Assembly: GCF_001461825.1 (NCBI RefSeq)
Contig: NZ_LLZC01000001.1
Span: 62,001 to 126,000, forward strand
Direction of reading: 5' to 3'
Length of the DNA stretch: 64,000 nucleotides
Source of the DNA: Bacillus velezensis
GTDB lineage: Bacteria > Bacillota > Bacilli > Bacillales > Bacillaceae
Every line of letters begins with the position of its first letter. Positions within the stretch are counted from its first letter, which is position 1. Below, piece by piece: positions 17,183 to 24,629 of this stretch. Under the pieces are notes generated by a model. The model did no database searches and was not told the DNA's origin. It saw nothing but the letters and a program-made list of their open reading frames with translations. Made by a program: the position numbers and the translations under genes.

Positions 17183-18130
17183 ATGCGTTTTTTTATAGCT
17201 GATGATGACCGGGCGATCCGTTCCATTTTAAAACAGATGATCGAGGATGAGGACTTAGGCGAAGTCGTCGGTGAGGCAGAGGACGGAAGCCAGATTGAAG
17301 GGCATTATCTCCATTTTAAACAAGTCGATATTTTATTAATTGATCTGCTGATGCCGGGTCGGGACGGGATTGAGACGATCCGGCATCTTCAGGGATCGTA
17401 CAACGGAAAAGCGGTGATGATATCGCAGGTGGAGGCAAAGGAAATGGTGGGAGAAGCTTATTCTCTCGGCATCGAATACTTTATCCACAAACCGATCAAC
17501 AAAATCGAGATCGTCACCGTTTTGCGAAAAGTAAAAGAGCGGATTGAACTGGAAACCTCGATCGGCGATATCCAACACTCGTTAAGCCGTCTTATTCAGC
17601 GGAATGAGCCGAAAAAAAGCGGGCCGGGGGGGATGCACGAGAAATCAATCAAAGAAACAGGAAAATTTCTTTTATCGGAATTAGGCATCGTGGGAGAAAG
17701 CGGGGCGCATGACCTCATGACCGTCCTTCACTATTTATTTGAGGATGAACAGGCGGAAAGAAACATCCCGTCTTTAAAGCAGATGTTTACAAACGTCGCC
17801 ATCCGGAAGCTGGGGCCTGCGGCGGCACAAGCCGAGGTTAACAGAGAAATCAAAGCCTCGGAACAGCGGATCAGAAGGGCCGTCATTCATTCGTTAAACC
17901 ATTTCGCTTCATTGGGCACAACTGATTTTTCAAACCCCAAATTTGAATATTACGCCTCGAAATTCTTTGATTTCCCCGCTGTCAGCAAGAGAATGAAAGA
18001 AATGCAGGCTAAGGAAACCGTGCCGCTTTCTCCGGTTAAAGTGAATATGAAAAAATTCATTCACGTCTTCTTTTTGGAGGCGAAAGATTTACGCGAAGGA
18101 TCAAAATTTGTCAGCGGAGGCATCCGGTAA
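17183..18130 (+). CDS. glnL: response regulator GlnL
   Basis: 315 residues. N-terminal receiver domain (FFIADDDRAIR with the acidic pocket, LLIDLLMPGRDG with the phospho-Asp near residue 54, and the Lys in YFIHKPINK near 104), then a YcbB-type C-terminal DNA-binding domain. In B. subtilis (ycbB) it activates glsA-glnT when glutamine is present. ATG 17183 lies directly behind the glnK stop. The gene ends near 18130 without an obvious terminator before the next promoter. Confidence 0.92.
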   Translation: MRFFIADDDRAIRSILKQMIEDEDLGEVVGEAEDGSQIEGHYLHFKQVDILLIDLLMPGRDGIETIRHLQGSYNGKAVMISQVEAKEMVGEAYSLGIEYFIHKPINKIEIVTVLRKVKERIELETSIGDIQHSLSRLIQRNEPKKSGPGGMHEKSIKETGKFLLSELGIVGESGAHDLMTVLHYLFEDEQAERNIPSLKQMFTNVAIRKLGPAAAQAEVNREIKASEQRIRRAVIHSLNHFASLGTTDFSNPKFEYYASKFFDFPAVSKRMKEMQAKETVPLSPVKVNMKKFIHVFFLEAKDLREGSKFVSGGIR

Positions 18131-18144
18131 GCTGATAAATAAGG

Positions 18145-18173
18145 TTTACATATATAAGGTTTTTGTGTAAAAT
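18145..18173 (+). promoter_or_regulatory. SigA promoter for the ycbJ leader
   Basis: TTTACA (18145-18150), 17-nt spacer, TAAAAT (18168-18173). It starts a leader of about 245 nt before ycbJ. Confidence 0.65.
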
Positions 18174-18205
18174 AATGTTAACTAAGAAAGAACGGAGGGG
18201 TCCTG

Positions 18206-18244
18206 ATGGCAAGTCAAAATCCGGTTTTCGCACTAATAAAATAG
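18206..18244 (+). CDS. putative 12-residue leader peptide upstream of ycbJ
   Basis: ATG at 18206 with an excellent ribosome site (CGGAGGGG, 18193-18200) encodes MASQNPVFALIK and a TAG stop. No other reading frame here has such a site. The sequence AATCCGGTTTTC inside it (18219-18230) is nearly complementary to GAAACCGGGATT at 18273-18284, and a terminator follows at 18318. The order promoter, strong short ORF, mutually pairing segments, terminator, antibiotic-resistance gene is that of drug-induced ribosome-stalling attenuators. It is inferred, not proven. Confidence 0.55.
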   Translation: MASQNPVFALIK

Positions 18245-18317
18245 TGTCAATGTCTCTGCCTTGAGCGCGGAGGAAACCGGGATTGTCTGCCTGAATAAAG
18301 GAACCTGAAGTAATAAT

Positions 18318-18347
18318 GAGGGGGCGGCGATTATGCCGCCCTCTTTT
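18318..18347 (+). terminator. leader terminator upstream of ycbJ
   Basis: GC-rich hairpin GGGCGGC / GCCGCCC with a GATTAT loop, extended outward by GAG/CTC, followed by TTTTT. It lies 80 nt before the ycbJ start and after its promoter. Downstream, TCCTCCGC (18371-18378) is perfectly complementary to GCGGAGGA (18267-18274), giving a possible alternative fold. Confidence 0.75.
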
Positions 18348-18425
18348 TGGCGTCTTCACATATCTCTTTCTCCTCCGCCTCAGGCGAAGCTCTGTGTCAG
18401 TAAATAAGGGAAATGGGGAAACGAA

Positions 18426-19346
18426 GTGACAAAACAAAGGGAAATAGAAACCGTTCTGAACATCGCAAAGGAAAATGGCTTACGGTTAAAATATGAAGGG
18501 GCGGACATAAATGAAACGGGTATGGACTTCCAAGTCGTATTTGCTGAAGATGACAGCGGCATGACATGGGTGCTCCGAAAGCCGCGCCGTCCCGATGTTA
18601 TCGAAAGAGCGGCTGCAGAAAGCGGCGTTCTCGCGTTTCTCCGCAGCCATGCCGCGGTAGCAGTGCCCGATTGGCGGATTCATACACCGGAACTGATCGC
18701 TTATCCGAAACTGGACGGAATACCAGCTGCCGCAATTGATCTGGATAAGAAACAGTATGTCTGGAATATGGAACACGAGCCGCCTTCAGACGGTTTTGTC
18801 GGCTCGCTTGCCGCGGCATTAGCCGAGCTGCACGGGGCAGACCCGGATGCGGCCTTCAGATCCGGAATTGAAATCATAAAACCGGATGACGTCAGGCAAA
18901 GGGCGGCGGAATCAATGGATCATATAAAAAAAGAAATCGGGGTCTCAGAGCCGCTTTGGAAAAGATGGCAAACGTGGATAAATGACAGTTCGTACTGGCC
19001 TGATTTTTCCGCGCTGATCCATGGCGACTTGCATCCTCCGCATATTTTGATCGGCGAAAATCAGCGTGTGACGGGTCTCCTCGATTGGACGGAGGCAAAG
19101 GTTGCCGATCCGGCCAAGGATTTTGTCCTTTATCAAGTGATATTAGGAGAAAAAGAAACAAAACGGCTGATGAAGAGCTACGAAGCTGAAGGCGGGCGCG
19201 TCTGGCCGAAAATGCAGGAGCATGTGACAGAATGGCAGGCCGCTTATCCCGTGGAAACGGCGAAGTTCGCGCTTCAGACGGGGCAAGAGGAGCATATGCA
19301 AATGGCGCGGGACATGCTCGGCCTGTCCGATCCGAAAGGTTATTGA
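18426..19346 (+). CDS. ycbJ: macrolide 2'-phosphotransferase-like kinase
   Basis: 306 residues, aminoglycoside phosphotransferase (APH) fold. The B. subtilis orthologue YcbJ is described as a macrolide 2'-phosphotransferase (MphK). The N-lobe contains the nucleotide-positioning Lys in WVLRKPRRPD. The catalytic loop is IHGDLHPPHIL (near residues 196-206) and the metal-binding DWTEAKVADPAKDF follows near 217. No signal peptide; cytoplasmic. The start is GTG 18426 with only a weak GGGG site, which fits a gene whose expression is held low by its leader. Its stop codon overlaps the -35 of the next promoter. Confidence 0.88.
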   Translation: MTKQREIETVLNIAKENGLRLKYEGADINETGMDFQVVFAEDDSGMTWVLRKPRRPDVIERAAAESGVLAFLRSHAAVAVPDWRIHTPELIAYPKLDGIPAAAIDLDKKQYVWNMEHEPPSDGFVGSLAAALAELHGADPDAAFRSGIEIIKPDDVRQRAAESMDHIKKEIGVSEPLWKRWQTWINDSSYWPDFSALIHGDLHPPHILIGENQRVTGLLDWTEAKVADPAKDFVLYQVILGEKETKRLMKSYEAEGGRVWPKMQEHVTEWQAAYPVETAKFALQTGQEEHMQMARDMLGLSDPKGY

Positions 19347-19371
19347 CTTCCGCCGGATGACAGCGTATGAT
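19343..19371 (+). promoter_or_regulatory. promoter of the T-box/rtpA unit
   Basis: TTGACT (19343-19348), 17-nt spacer, TATGAT (19366-19371). The -35 overlaps the ycbJ stop codon. Confidence 0.75.
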
Positions 19372-19377
19372 ACATTT

Positions 19378-19663
19378 TAAAATAAAAGAACGGATGAACA
19401 ATGCTGAGGAAGAGTAAGTACGCATCAGCGCGCGGGGTTCAGAGAGTCGGTGGCCGCTGTGAACCGATCCCCGTCCGGTGCCGAATGGGCTTCTGAATTG
19501 CTGCGCTGAAATGACAGTAGGCGGTGCCGGGATTCTTTCCCCGTTATCAAGAAAGGAGTATTGAAACCGTGTGTTTCTGTACTTTTTGAGAGAATGGCTC
19601 TTCAGCCGTTAATAAAGGTGGCACCGCGAAAACCTCGTCCTTTGATGGACGGGGTTTTTTTGT
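19378..19663 (+). ncRNA. T-box leader (tRNA-Trp) controlling rtpA
   Basis: A leader of about 285 nt. Stem I contains the AGTA element (GAGTAAGTACG) and a likely specifier TGG at 19486-19488 in the context CCGAATGGGC. The T-box proper AAAGGTGGCACCGCG is at 19614-19628, matching the family consensus with the NCCA-pairing bulge. The terminator CGTCC-TTTGAT-GGACG with a run of T follows at 19633-19661. Uncharged tRNA-Trp should stabilise the antiterminator and allow transcription of rtpA. This fills most of the 19347-19733 gap. Confidence 0.9.
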
Positions 19664-19684
19664 ATTGTTAAGGAGGTGATGGCC

Positions 19685-19759
19685 ATGGAAAGTGACTGGA
19701 GACGGACAGACAATCAAAAAAGGAGGGATATTCATGGTGATCGCAACCGACGATCTTGA
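19685..19759 (+). CDS. leader ORF overlapping the start of rtpA
   Basis: A 24-codon frame starting at ATG 19685 with a perfect AAGGAGG (19670-19676), 8 nt upstream. It begins MESDWRRTDNQKRRD; the only Trp codon is codon 5 (19697-19699). In B. subtilis a short leader ORF (rtpLP) with a run of Trp codons regulates rtpA translation: ribosomes that reach its stop cover the rtpA ribosome site. Here the frame runs through the rtpA ribosome site (19719-19726) and into the gene, ending at 19759. Expression is inferred from the ribosome site and from the known regulation. Confidence 0.6.
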   Translation: MESDWRRTDNQKRRDIHGDRNRRS

Positions 19760-19898
19760 GCTCACGTGTCCGCATTGTGAAGGAACCGGCCAGGAGCAGG
19801 AAGGGACGCCCTGTCCGAAGTGCGGCGCGAAGGGCGTCATATTGACCGCTCAAGGAAACACGCTGCTGCATTTTATCAGAAAGCATATTGATCAGTGA
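19734..19898 (+). CDS. rtpA: anti-TRAP protein (AT)
   Basis: 54 residues, very close to the 53 of B. subtilis AT. It binds tryptophan-activated TRAP and frees trp leader RNA, so trp genes are expressed when tRNA-Trp is uncharged. The zinc-binding DnaJ-type cysteines are present: CPHCEGTG and CPKCGAKG. ATG 19734 has AAGGAGGG at 19719-19726. Transcription is set by the T-box and translation probably by the overlapping leader ORF. The following ycbK gene of B. subtilis is absent; a terminator follows at once. Confidence 0.93.
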   Translation: MVIATDDLELTCPHCEGTGQEQEGTPCPKCGAKGVILTAQGNTLLHFIRKHIDQ

Positions 19899-19907
19899 AA
19901 TCAAACG

Positions 19908-19933
19908 AAAAAGGCCGTTATCCGGCCTTTTTT
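19908..19933. terminator. bidirectional terminator between rtpA and ycbP
   Basis: AAAAAGGCCG / CGGCCTTTTTT with a TTATC loop. Confidence 0.85.
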
Positions 19934-19936
19934 ACG

Positions 19937-20320
19937 TTATTCGGATCGGGGTTCTAAAAAACGGGACCCGCCCAAGTCTTTTCTCATCAGATAAATATGG
20001 AAAAAATATTCTCCGACGGCGATGATGACGGCGGAAATAAGAGCGGCAAACGCCAGTCTTCCCCCGGAAATGCCCATGGACAGCGGCATTCCCATCAGCC
20101 AGACAACAAGAAACGCGATTCCGAAATCAGCGGACGCCGCCGTAATATTATTCCATCTCGGAAGCACGTACAGGTCGCCCGTAAAGTAGGAAACGGCTCC
20201 CAGCACAATGGTCATCAGCAGCACGTCGCCGAATGTAAAGCGAAAACCTAAGCCGAGTATCAGATACAGAATAATGATGGTCATAATGCCTTTAATGGCA
20301 AGCGCTTTAATGTGTTCCAT
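19937..20320 (-). CDS. ycbP: DUF2512-family membrane protein
   Basis: 127 residues with four hydrophobic segments (about 8-27, 30-50, 60-80, 85-110) and a charged C-terminal tail ([16 protein letters not shown]). It belongs to the YndM/YcbP DUF2512 group of Bacillus inner-membrane proteins, whose function is not known. ATG 20320 follows AAGGAGGAA. Convergent with rtpA and divergent from cwlJ. Confidence 0.85.
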   Translation of the reverse strand: MEHIKALAIKGIMTIIILYLILGLGFRFTFGDVLLMTIVLGAVSYFTGDLYVLPRWNNITAASADFGIAFLVVWLMGMPLSMGISGGRLAFAALISAVIIAVGEYFFHIYLMRKDLGGSRFLEPRSE

Positions 20321-20473
20321 GCGAATTCCTCCTTATGGAAATCATGTTAGTATGTTTCCTCATAACGTGAAATATAAACCCTTTTTTCGTGAACATTTGT
20401 TTTCTGGCTTTTGGCTGTCATCACTGGGCCGCTGCTGAATATGATGAAAGGAGAAAATACGGGAGGTGTCATG

Positions 20474-20902
20474 ATGGCAGTCGTAAAAGCGTCGAGCGCC
20501 GATGTCGATCTAATGGCAAGGCTGCTCAGGGCGGAAGCGGAAGGCGAAGGGAAGCAGGGAATGCTTTTGGTCGGCAATGTGGGAATCAATAGGGTGCGGG
20601 CGAATTGTTCTGATTTTAAAGGCCTGCGCACCATCAGGCAGATGGTGTTTCAGCCGCACGCGTTTGAAGCGGTGACTCACGGATACTTTTACCAGAGACC
20701 GCGTGAATCCGAGCGGAGGCTTGCCCGCAGGAACATTAATGGAGAACGGTTTTGGCCGGCTAAATTCAGCCTGTGGTATTTTAAGCCGCCGGGCAACTGC
20801 CCGCAGACTTGGTATGGCCAGCCGTTTGTCGCCAGATTCAGATCCCACTGCTTCTATCAGCCGACAGGTGAGACGTGCGAAAACGTGTACAATACATTTT
20901 AA
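20474..20902 (+). CDS. cwlJ: spore cortex-lytic hydrolase CwlJ
   Basis: 142 residues, the exact length of B. subtilis CwlJ. It is a spore-coat hydrolase that breaks down cortex peptidoglycan during germination, notably in response to calcium dipicolinate. The SleB/CwlJ hydrolase_2 domain covers nearly the whole protein (MARLLRAEAEGEGKQGML, VGNVGINRVRANC, FWPAKFSLWYF). There is no signal peptide, as expected for a protein made in the mother cell. ATG 20474 is preferred over the adjacent 20471 for spacing from GGGAGG (20461-20466). SigE control is known in B. subtilis; I could not place its promoter with confidence. Confidence 0.93.
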   Translation: MAVVKASSADVDLMARLLRAEAEGEGKQGMLLVGNVGINRVRANCSDFKGLRTIRQMVFQPHAFEAVTHGYFYQRPRESERRLARRNINGERFWPAKFSLWYFKPPGNCPQTWYGQPFVARFRSHCFYQPTGETCENVYNTF

Positions 20903-20912
20903 TCCCGGGCGC

Positions 20913-20941
20913 ACCGTTCTTAGAATGAACGGTGTTTTTTT
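20913..20941 (+). terminator. terminator after cwlJ
   Basis: ACCGTTC / GAACGGT stem with a TTAGAAT-type loop followed by GTTTTTTT. Confidence 0.85.
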
Positions 20942-21080
20942 AATTTTTTGTGAAGAAAAATAGGAAAAAAGTGCGCTTGACGGATGACAAGCCAAAAAGA
21001 AACAGAGGGGGTTTTCTCCCGGCGGGGCAAGGTTTGTCGAAACAATGTGAAAAATGTCTCCCGCCGTCCATTTTTCAGCC

Positions 21081-21132
21081 TTACAAACCCTTCACACTTC
21101 TTCATAGCGGTTTAACATTTCTTTTTTATAAT
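21081..21132 (+). promoter_or_regulatory. PhoP-box array and promoter of phoD-tatAD-tatCD
   Basis: Four direct repeats related to TTAACA at 10-11 nt spacing: TTACAA (21081), TTCACA (21091), TTCATA (21101), TTAACA (21112). They are followed by TATAAT at 21127-21132 and no good -35. This is the classic layout of a PhoP~P-activated promoter in Bacillus. Confidence 0.8.
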
Positions 21133-21165
21133 AAGGGCGATCAATGAGACGAAAGGGGAACTGAC

Positions 21166-22917
21166 ATGACACATGACGGCCGTTTAGATGAATGGATCAA
21201 GGAATTGGAGAACAAAAGCTTTCAGAACAATACGTTTGACCGCCGCGCATTTATACAAGGCGCCGGGAAAATCGCCGGTCTTTCCCTCGGGTTAGCGATC
21301 GCGCAATCCATCGGCGCGTTTGAAGTGAATGCCGCTCCGAAATTTTCAAACTATCCGTTCACCCTCGGCGTAGCCTCCGGCGACCCGCTGTCTGACAGCG
21401 TCATTCTCTGGACGCGTCTTGCCCCGGACCCGCTGAATGGGGGCGGCATGCCGAAGCAGGCCGTGCCGGTAAAATGGGAAATCGCTACTGATGAACATTT
21501 CCGTCACATCGTCAAACGCGGAACGGAAATGGCCAAGCCGAATCTCGGACACTCCGTCCATGTCGAGGCGGACGGGCTCAAGCCCAATAAAGTGTACTAT
21601 TACCGGTTTAAAAGCGGGCATGAGCTCAGTCCCGTCGGCCGGACGAAAACGCTGCCCGCTCCCGGCGCTGACGTATCCGCCATGACGTTTGCGTTTGCCT
21701 CATGCCAGCAGTATGAACACGGCTATTATACGGCGTATAAACATATGGCGAAGGAAAAGCTTGATCTCGTGTTCCATCTCGGAGATTACATTTATGAATA
21801 CGGACCGAACGAATATGTGTCAAAAACGGGAAATGTCAGGACGCACAGCAGCGCTGAAGTGTATACACTGTCAGATTACCGCAACCGTCATGCCCAATAC
21901 CGCTCTGATGCCAATCTGAAAGCCGCCCACGCCGCATTTCCGTGGGTCGTGACGTGGGACGATCATGAGGTGGAAAACAATTATGCCAATGTTATCCCTG
22001 AAAAAGGCCAATCCGTTGAAGCGTTTGTGCTCAGGAGGGCCGCAGCTTATCAGGCTTATTATGAACACATGCCGCTCAGGCGCATGTCATTGCCGAACGG
22101 TCCTGATATGCGGCTGTACAGGCAATTTTCTTATGGCAATTTGGCATCGTTCAATGTGCTTGATACAAGACAGTATAGAGATGATCAGGCCAACGGCGAC
22201 GGGAATAAGCCGCCTTCTGATGAGTGGAGAGACCCGAAGCGTACATTGATGGGGACAGAACAGGAGCAATGGCTCTTCGGAAATTTAGCCGCCTCAAAAG
22301 CGAAGTGGAATGTGCTGGCGCAGCAAATCTTTTTCGCGCAATGGAATTTCGGAACAACCGCCAATCCGATATACAGCATGGATTCATGGGACGGCTACCC
22401 GGCTCAGCGGGAGCGGGTCATCAATTTTATAAAAAGCAAAAATCTGAACAATGTCATCGTGCTGACAGGTGATGTTCACGCAAGCTGGGCGTCAAACCTG
22501 CATACCGATTTTAACCAAACGAATTCAAAGATTTTCGGAGCCGAATTCGTCGGGACTTCCATTACATCTGGAGGAAACGGGGCGGATAAACGGGCCGATA
22601 CGGATCAGATCTTAAAACAAAACCCGCATATTAAGTTTTTCAACGATTACCGCGGCTATGTCCGCTGTACGGTGACCCCTGCCCAATGGAGAGCGGATTA
22701 CAGAGTGGTGCCGTACGTGACGGAGCCGGGGGCTGAGGTATCCACGCGGGCTTCATTCATTTATCAGAAAGACCAGACGGGGATTCGGAAGGTCTCTCAA
22801 GCTGCGGTTGCAGGTGGTTTAAAGCAGTCGAACGAGGTGGAAGAGGATCGTTTCTTCGCCCATAACAATGCGCATGAAAAGCAAATGAGAAAGAAACGGG
22901 CCAAAATCTCACAATAA
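21166..22917 (+). CDS. phoD: alkaline phosphatase/phosphodiesterase PhoD
   Basis: 583 residues, the same as in B. subtilis. Exported phosphodiesterase that attacks wall teichoic acid and other phosphodiesters under phosphate starvation. The N-terminus has an unusually long n-region before the twin-arginine motif FDRRAFIQGAG (R26-R27), then a hydrophobic stretch and an A-x-A site near 55. Metal-binding motifs: FAFASCQQYEHG near 183, FHLGDYIYEYG near 205, VTWDDHEVENNY near 265, and VLTGDVHASW near 435. The gene starts a Pho-regulated operon with its dedicated Tat translocase genes 12 nt downstream. Confidence 0.95.
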   Translation: MTHDGRLDEWIKELENKSFQNNTFDRRAFIQGAGKIAGLSLGLAIAQSIGAFEVNAAPKFSNYPFTLGVASGDPLSDSVILWTRLAPDPLNGGGMPKQAVPVKWEIATDEHFRHIVKRGTEMAKPNLGHSVHVEADGLKPNKVYYYRFKSGHELSPVGRTKTLPAPGADVSAMTFAFASCQQYEHGYYTAYKHMAKEKLDLVFHLGDYIYEYGPNEYVSKTGNVRTHSSAEVYTLSDYRNRHAQYRSDANLKAAHAAFPWVVTWDDHEVENNYANVIPEKGQSVEAFVLRRAAAYQAYYEHMPLRRMSLPNGPDMRLYRQFSYGNLASFNVLDTRQYRDDQANGDGNKPPSDEWRDPKRTLMGTEQEQWLFGNLAASKAKWNVLAQQIFFAQWNFGTTANPIYSMDSWDGYPAQRERVINFIKSKNLNNVIVLTGDVHASWASNLHTDFNQTNSKIFGAEFVGTSITSGGNGADKRADTDQILKQNPHIKFFNDYRGYVRCTVTPAQWRADYRVVPYVTEPGAEVSTRASFIYQKDQTGIRKVSQAAVAGGLKQSNEVEEDRFFAHNNAHEKQMRKKRAKISQ

Positions 22918-22929
22918 GGAGGCACACTC

Positions 22930-23127
22930 ATGTTTTCAAATATCGGCATTCCCGGGTTGATCCTGATTTTCGTCATCGCTCTCATCATTTTCGGACCTTC
23001 AAAGCTTCCGGAAATCGGCCGTGCAGCCGGCCGCACGCTGCTTGAATTTAAAAGCGCCGCAAAAACACTGGTCTCAAATGAAGAGCCGGACAAGCAGACG
23101 GCTGAGAAAGACAAAACGGCAGGCTGA
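22930..23127 (+). CDS. tatAD: Tat translocase subunit TatAd
   Basis: 65 residues. One N-terminal membrane helix ([15 protein letters not shown]), the [14 protein letters not shown] hinge and an amphipathic helix, then a charged tail: the TatA layout. With TatCd it forms the minimal translocase that exports PhoD. ATG 22930 follows AAGGAGGC. Confidence 0.93.
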   Translation: MFSNIGIPGLILIFVIALIIFGPSKLPEIGRAAGRTLLEFKSAAKTLVSNEEPDKQTAEKDKTAG

Positions 23128-23188
23128 ATCCTGACATGGGGGCAGACGAATCCGCTTCTGCCTCTTTCTCTATAAGGAGGATGTACGA

Positions 23189-23914
23189 TTGGATAAAAAA
23201 GAAACCCACTTGATCGGGCATTTAGAGGAAGTCCGGCAGCGTCTCATTAAAACCGTTATCGCCTTTCTCGTGTGTTTTATCGGCGCCTGCTGGTTTGTGC
23301 AGGATATTTATGACTGGCTGATCAAGGATTTGGATGGCAGGCTGGCCGTTTTAGGGCCGAGCGAGATTTTATGGGTGTATATGATGATTGCGGGAATATG
23401 CGCCCTTACGGCAGCGATTCCGGTTGCGGCCTTTCAGCTCTGGCGTTTTACGGCGCCGGCTTTGACCCCGTTTGAACGCCGCGCCGCTTTGCTTTACATT
23501 CCGGGGCTTTCGGTTTTGTTTATCATCGGAATTTCCTTCGGGTATTTTGTGCTGTTTCCGATTGTGCTCGGATTTTTAACACAATTGTCCGCCGGCCATT
23601 TTGATATGGTATTTACGGCGGACAAGTATTTTACCTTTATGCTGAATCTTACATTGCCGTTCGGATTTTTATTTGAAATGCCTCTGGCCGTCATGTTTCT
23701 GACACGGCTCGGAATCGTGAATCCAACCCGGCTGGCAAAGGCGCGGAAGCTTTCGTATTTTGTGCTGATCGTCGTCTCGGTGCTGATTACGCCTCCGGAT
23801 TTTATGTCTGACTTTCTCGTCATGATTCCGCTGCTTGTCCTCTATGAAATCAGTGTGACGCTGTCCCGCATCGTTTACCGGAAGAAATGGGCCGAGGCGG
23901 CGTCTGCAGCTTAG
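23189..23914 (+). CDS. tatCD: Tat translocase subunit TatCd
   Basis: 241 residues with six membrane helices. Family motifs: N-terminal LIGHLEEVRQRL, the receptor site for the twin-arginine signal, and FGFLFEMPLAVMFLTRLGIV near 157-176. TTG start at 23189 behind AAGGAGGA. Its stop overlaps the stop of the convergent pcp gene by 4 nt, so no terminator separates them. Confidence 0.94.
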   Translation: MDKKETHLIGHLEEVRQRLIKTVIAFLVCFIGACWFVQDIYDWLIKDLDGRLAVLGPSEILWVYMMIAGICALTAAIPVAAFQLWRFTAPALTPFERRAALLYIPGLSVLFIIGISFGYFVLFPIVLGFLTQLSAGHFDMVFTADKYFTFMLNLTLPFGFLFEMPLAVMFLTRLGIVNPTRLAKARKLSYFVLIVVSVLITPPDFMSDFLVMIPLLVLYEISVTLSRIVYRKKWAEAASAA

Positions 23915-24558
23915 TGAAGTTCGCCTCCGCCGGTCTCAATATCGTCCTCATGCGCCGCGGCGGTCACCGCGGCGATTTTGAGCGCTTTTGTCACGAGATC
24001 CAGGCTGAGGCTCGGCGCAGACTTCTGCAAAGTTTGCTCCGGTATGTACGGGATGTGTATAAACCCGCCGCGGATGTGGGGATGATGGCAGGCGATTTCA
24101 TCCATCAGGCCGTAAAAGAGATGATTGCATACAAACGTCCCCGCCGTGTAGGATACAGCCGCGGGAATGCCTTCCTTTTTGATTTCCTCAACGATCCGTT
24201 TGATCGGAAAGCCGGTCCAATAGGCCGCGGGACCGTCTTGAGAAATGTTTTCCCCGGCAGGCTGGTTTCCTTCGTTATCCGGTATGCGCGCCTCATTGAG
24301 ATTGATCGCAACCCGTTCCGGCGTGATCTGCATTCTGCCGCCTGCCTGTCCGACACAGATGATAATGTCAGGCTGATGCTTTTTGATCGCCTCGCGCAGC
24401 ACGGCAAGAGACTTATAAAAAACGGTCGGCACTTGTTCAGATACGATAGAGGCGGGGCCCTCAGCGGCACCGTCCAGCCGTTTGACCGCTTCCCATGAAG
24501 GATTGACCGTTTCCCCGCCAAAGGGGTCAAAGCCTGTCAGCAATACTTTTTTCTCCAT
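23911..24558 (-). CDS. pcp: pyrrolidone-carboxylate peptidase (pyroglutamyl peptidase I)
   Basis: 215 residues, family C15. It removes N-terminal pyroglutamate from peptides in the cytoplasm. Motifs: VLLTGFDPFGGETVNPSWEA at the start, the Glu in QITPERVAIN near 80, the catalytic Cys in SYTAGTFVCNHLFYGL near 144, and the His in GGFIHIPYIP near 168. The start is ATG 24558, which has AAAGGAGGG; the frame extends 9 codons further without one. Confidence 0.94.
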   Translation of the reverse strand: MEKKVLLTGFDPFGGETVNPSWEAVKRLDGAAEGPASIVSEQVPTVFYKSLAVLREAIKKHQPDIIICVGQAGGRMQITPERVAINLNEARIPDNEGNQPAGENISQDGPAAYWTGFPIKRIVEEIKKEGIPAAVSYTAGTFVCNHLFYGLMDEIACHHPHIRGGFIHIPYIPEQTLQKSAPSLSLDLVTKALKIAAVTAAAHEDDIETGGGELH

Positions 24559-24629
24559 ATAAAACCCTCCTTTTCTTTTTACCATACTCTATAATGGACA
24601 TATATTCCTGCCGAAGGGGGAAACATGTC

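Noticed and set aside
23911..24498. long plus-strand open frame across pcp
   Set aside because: Antisense to pcp, whose catalytic residues are all present on the minus strand.
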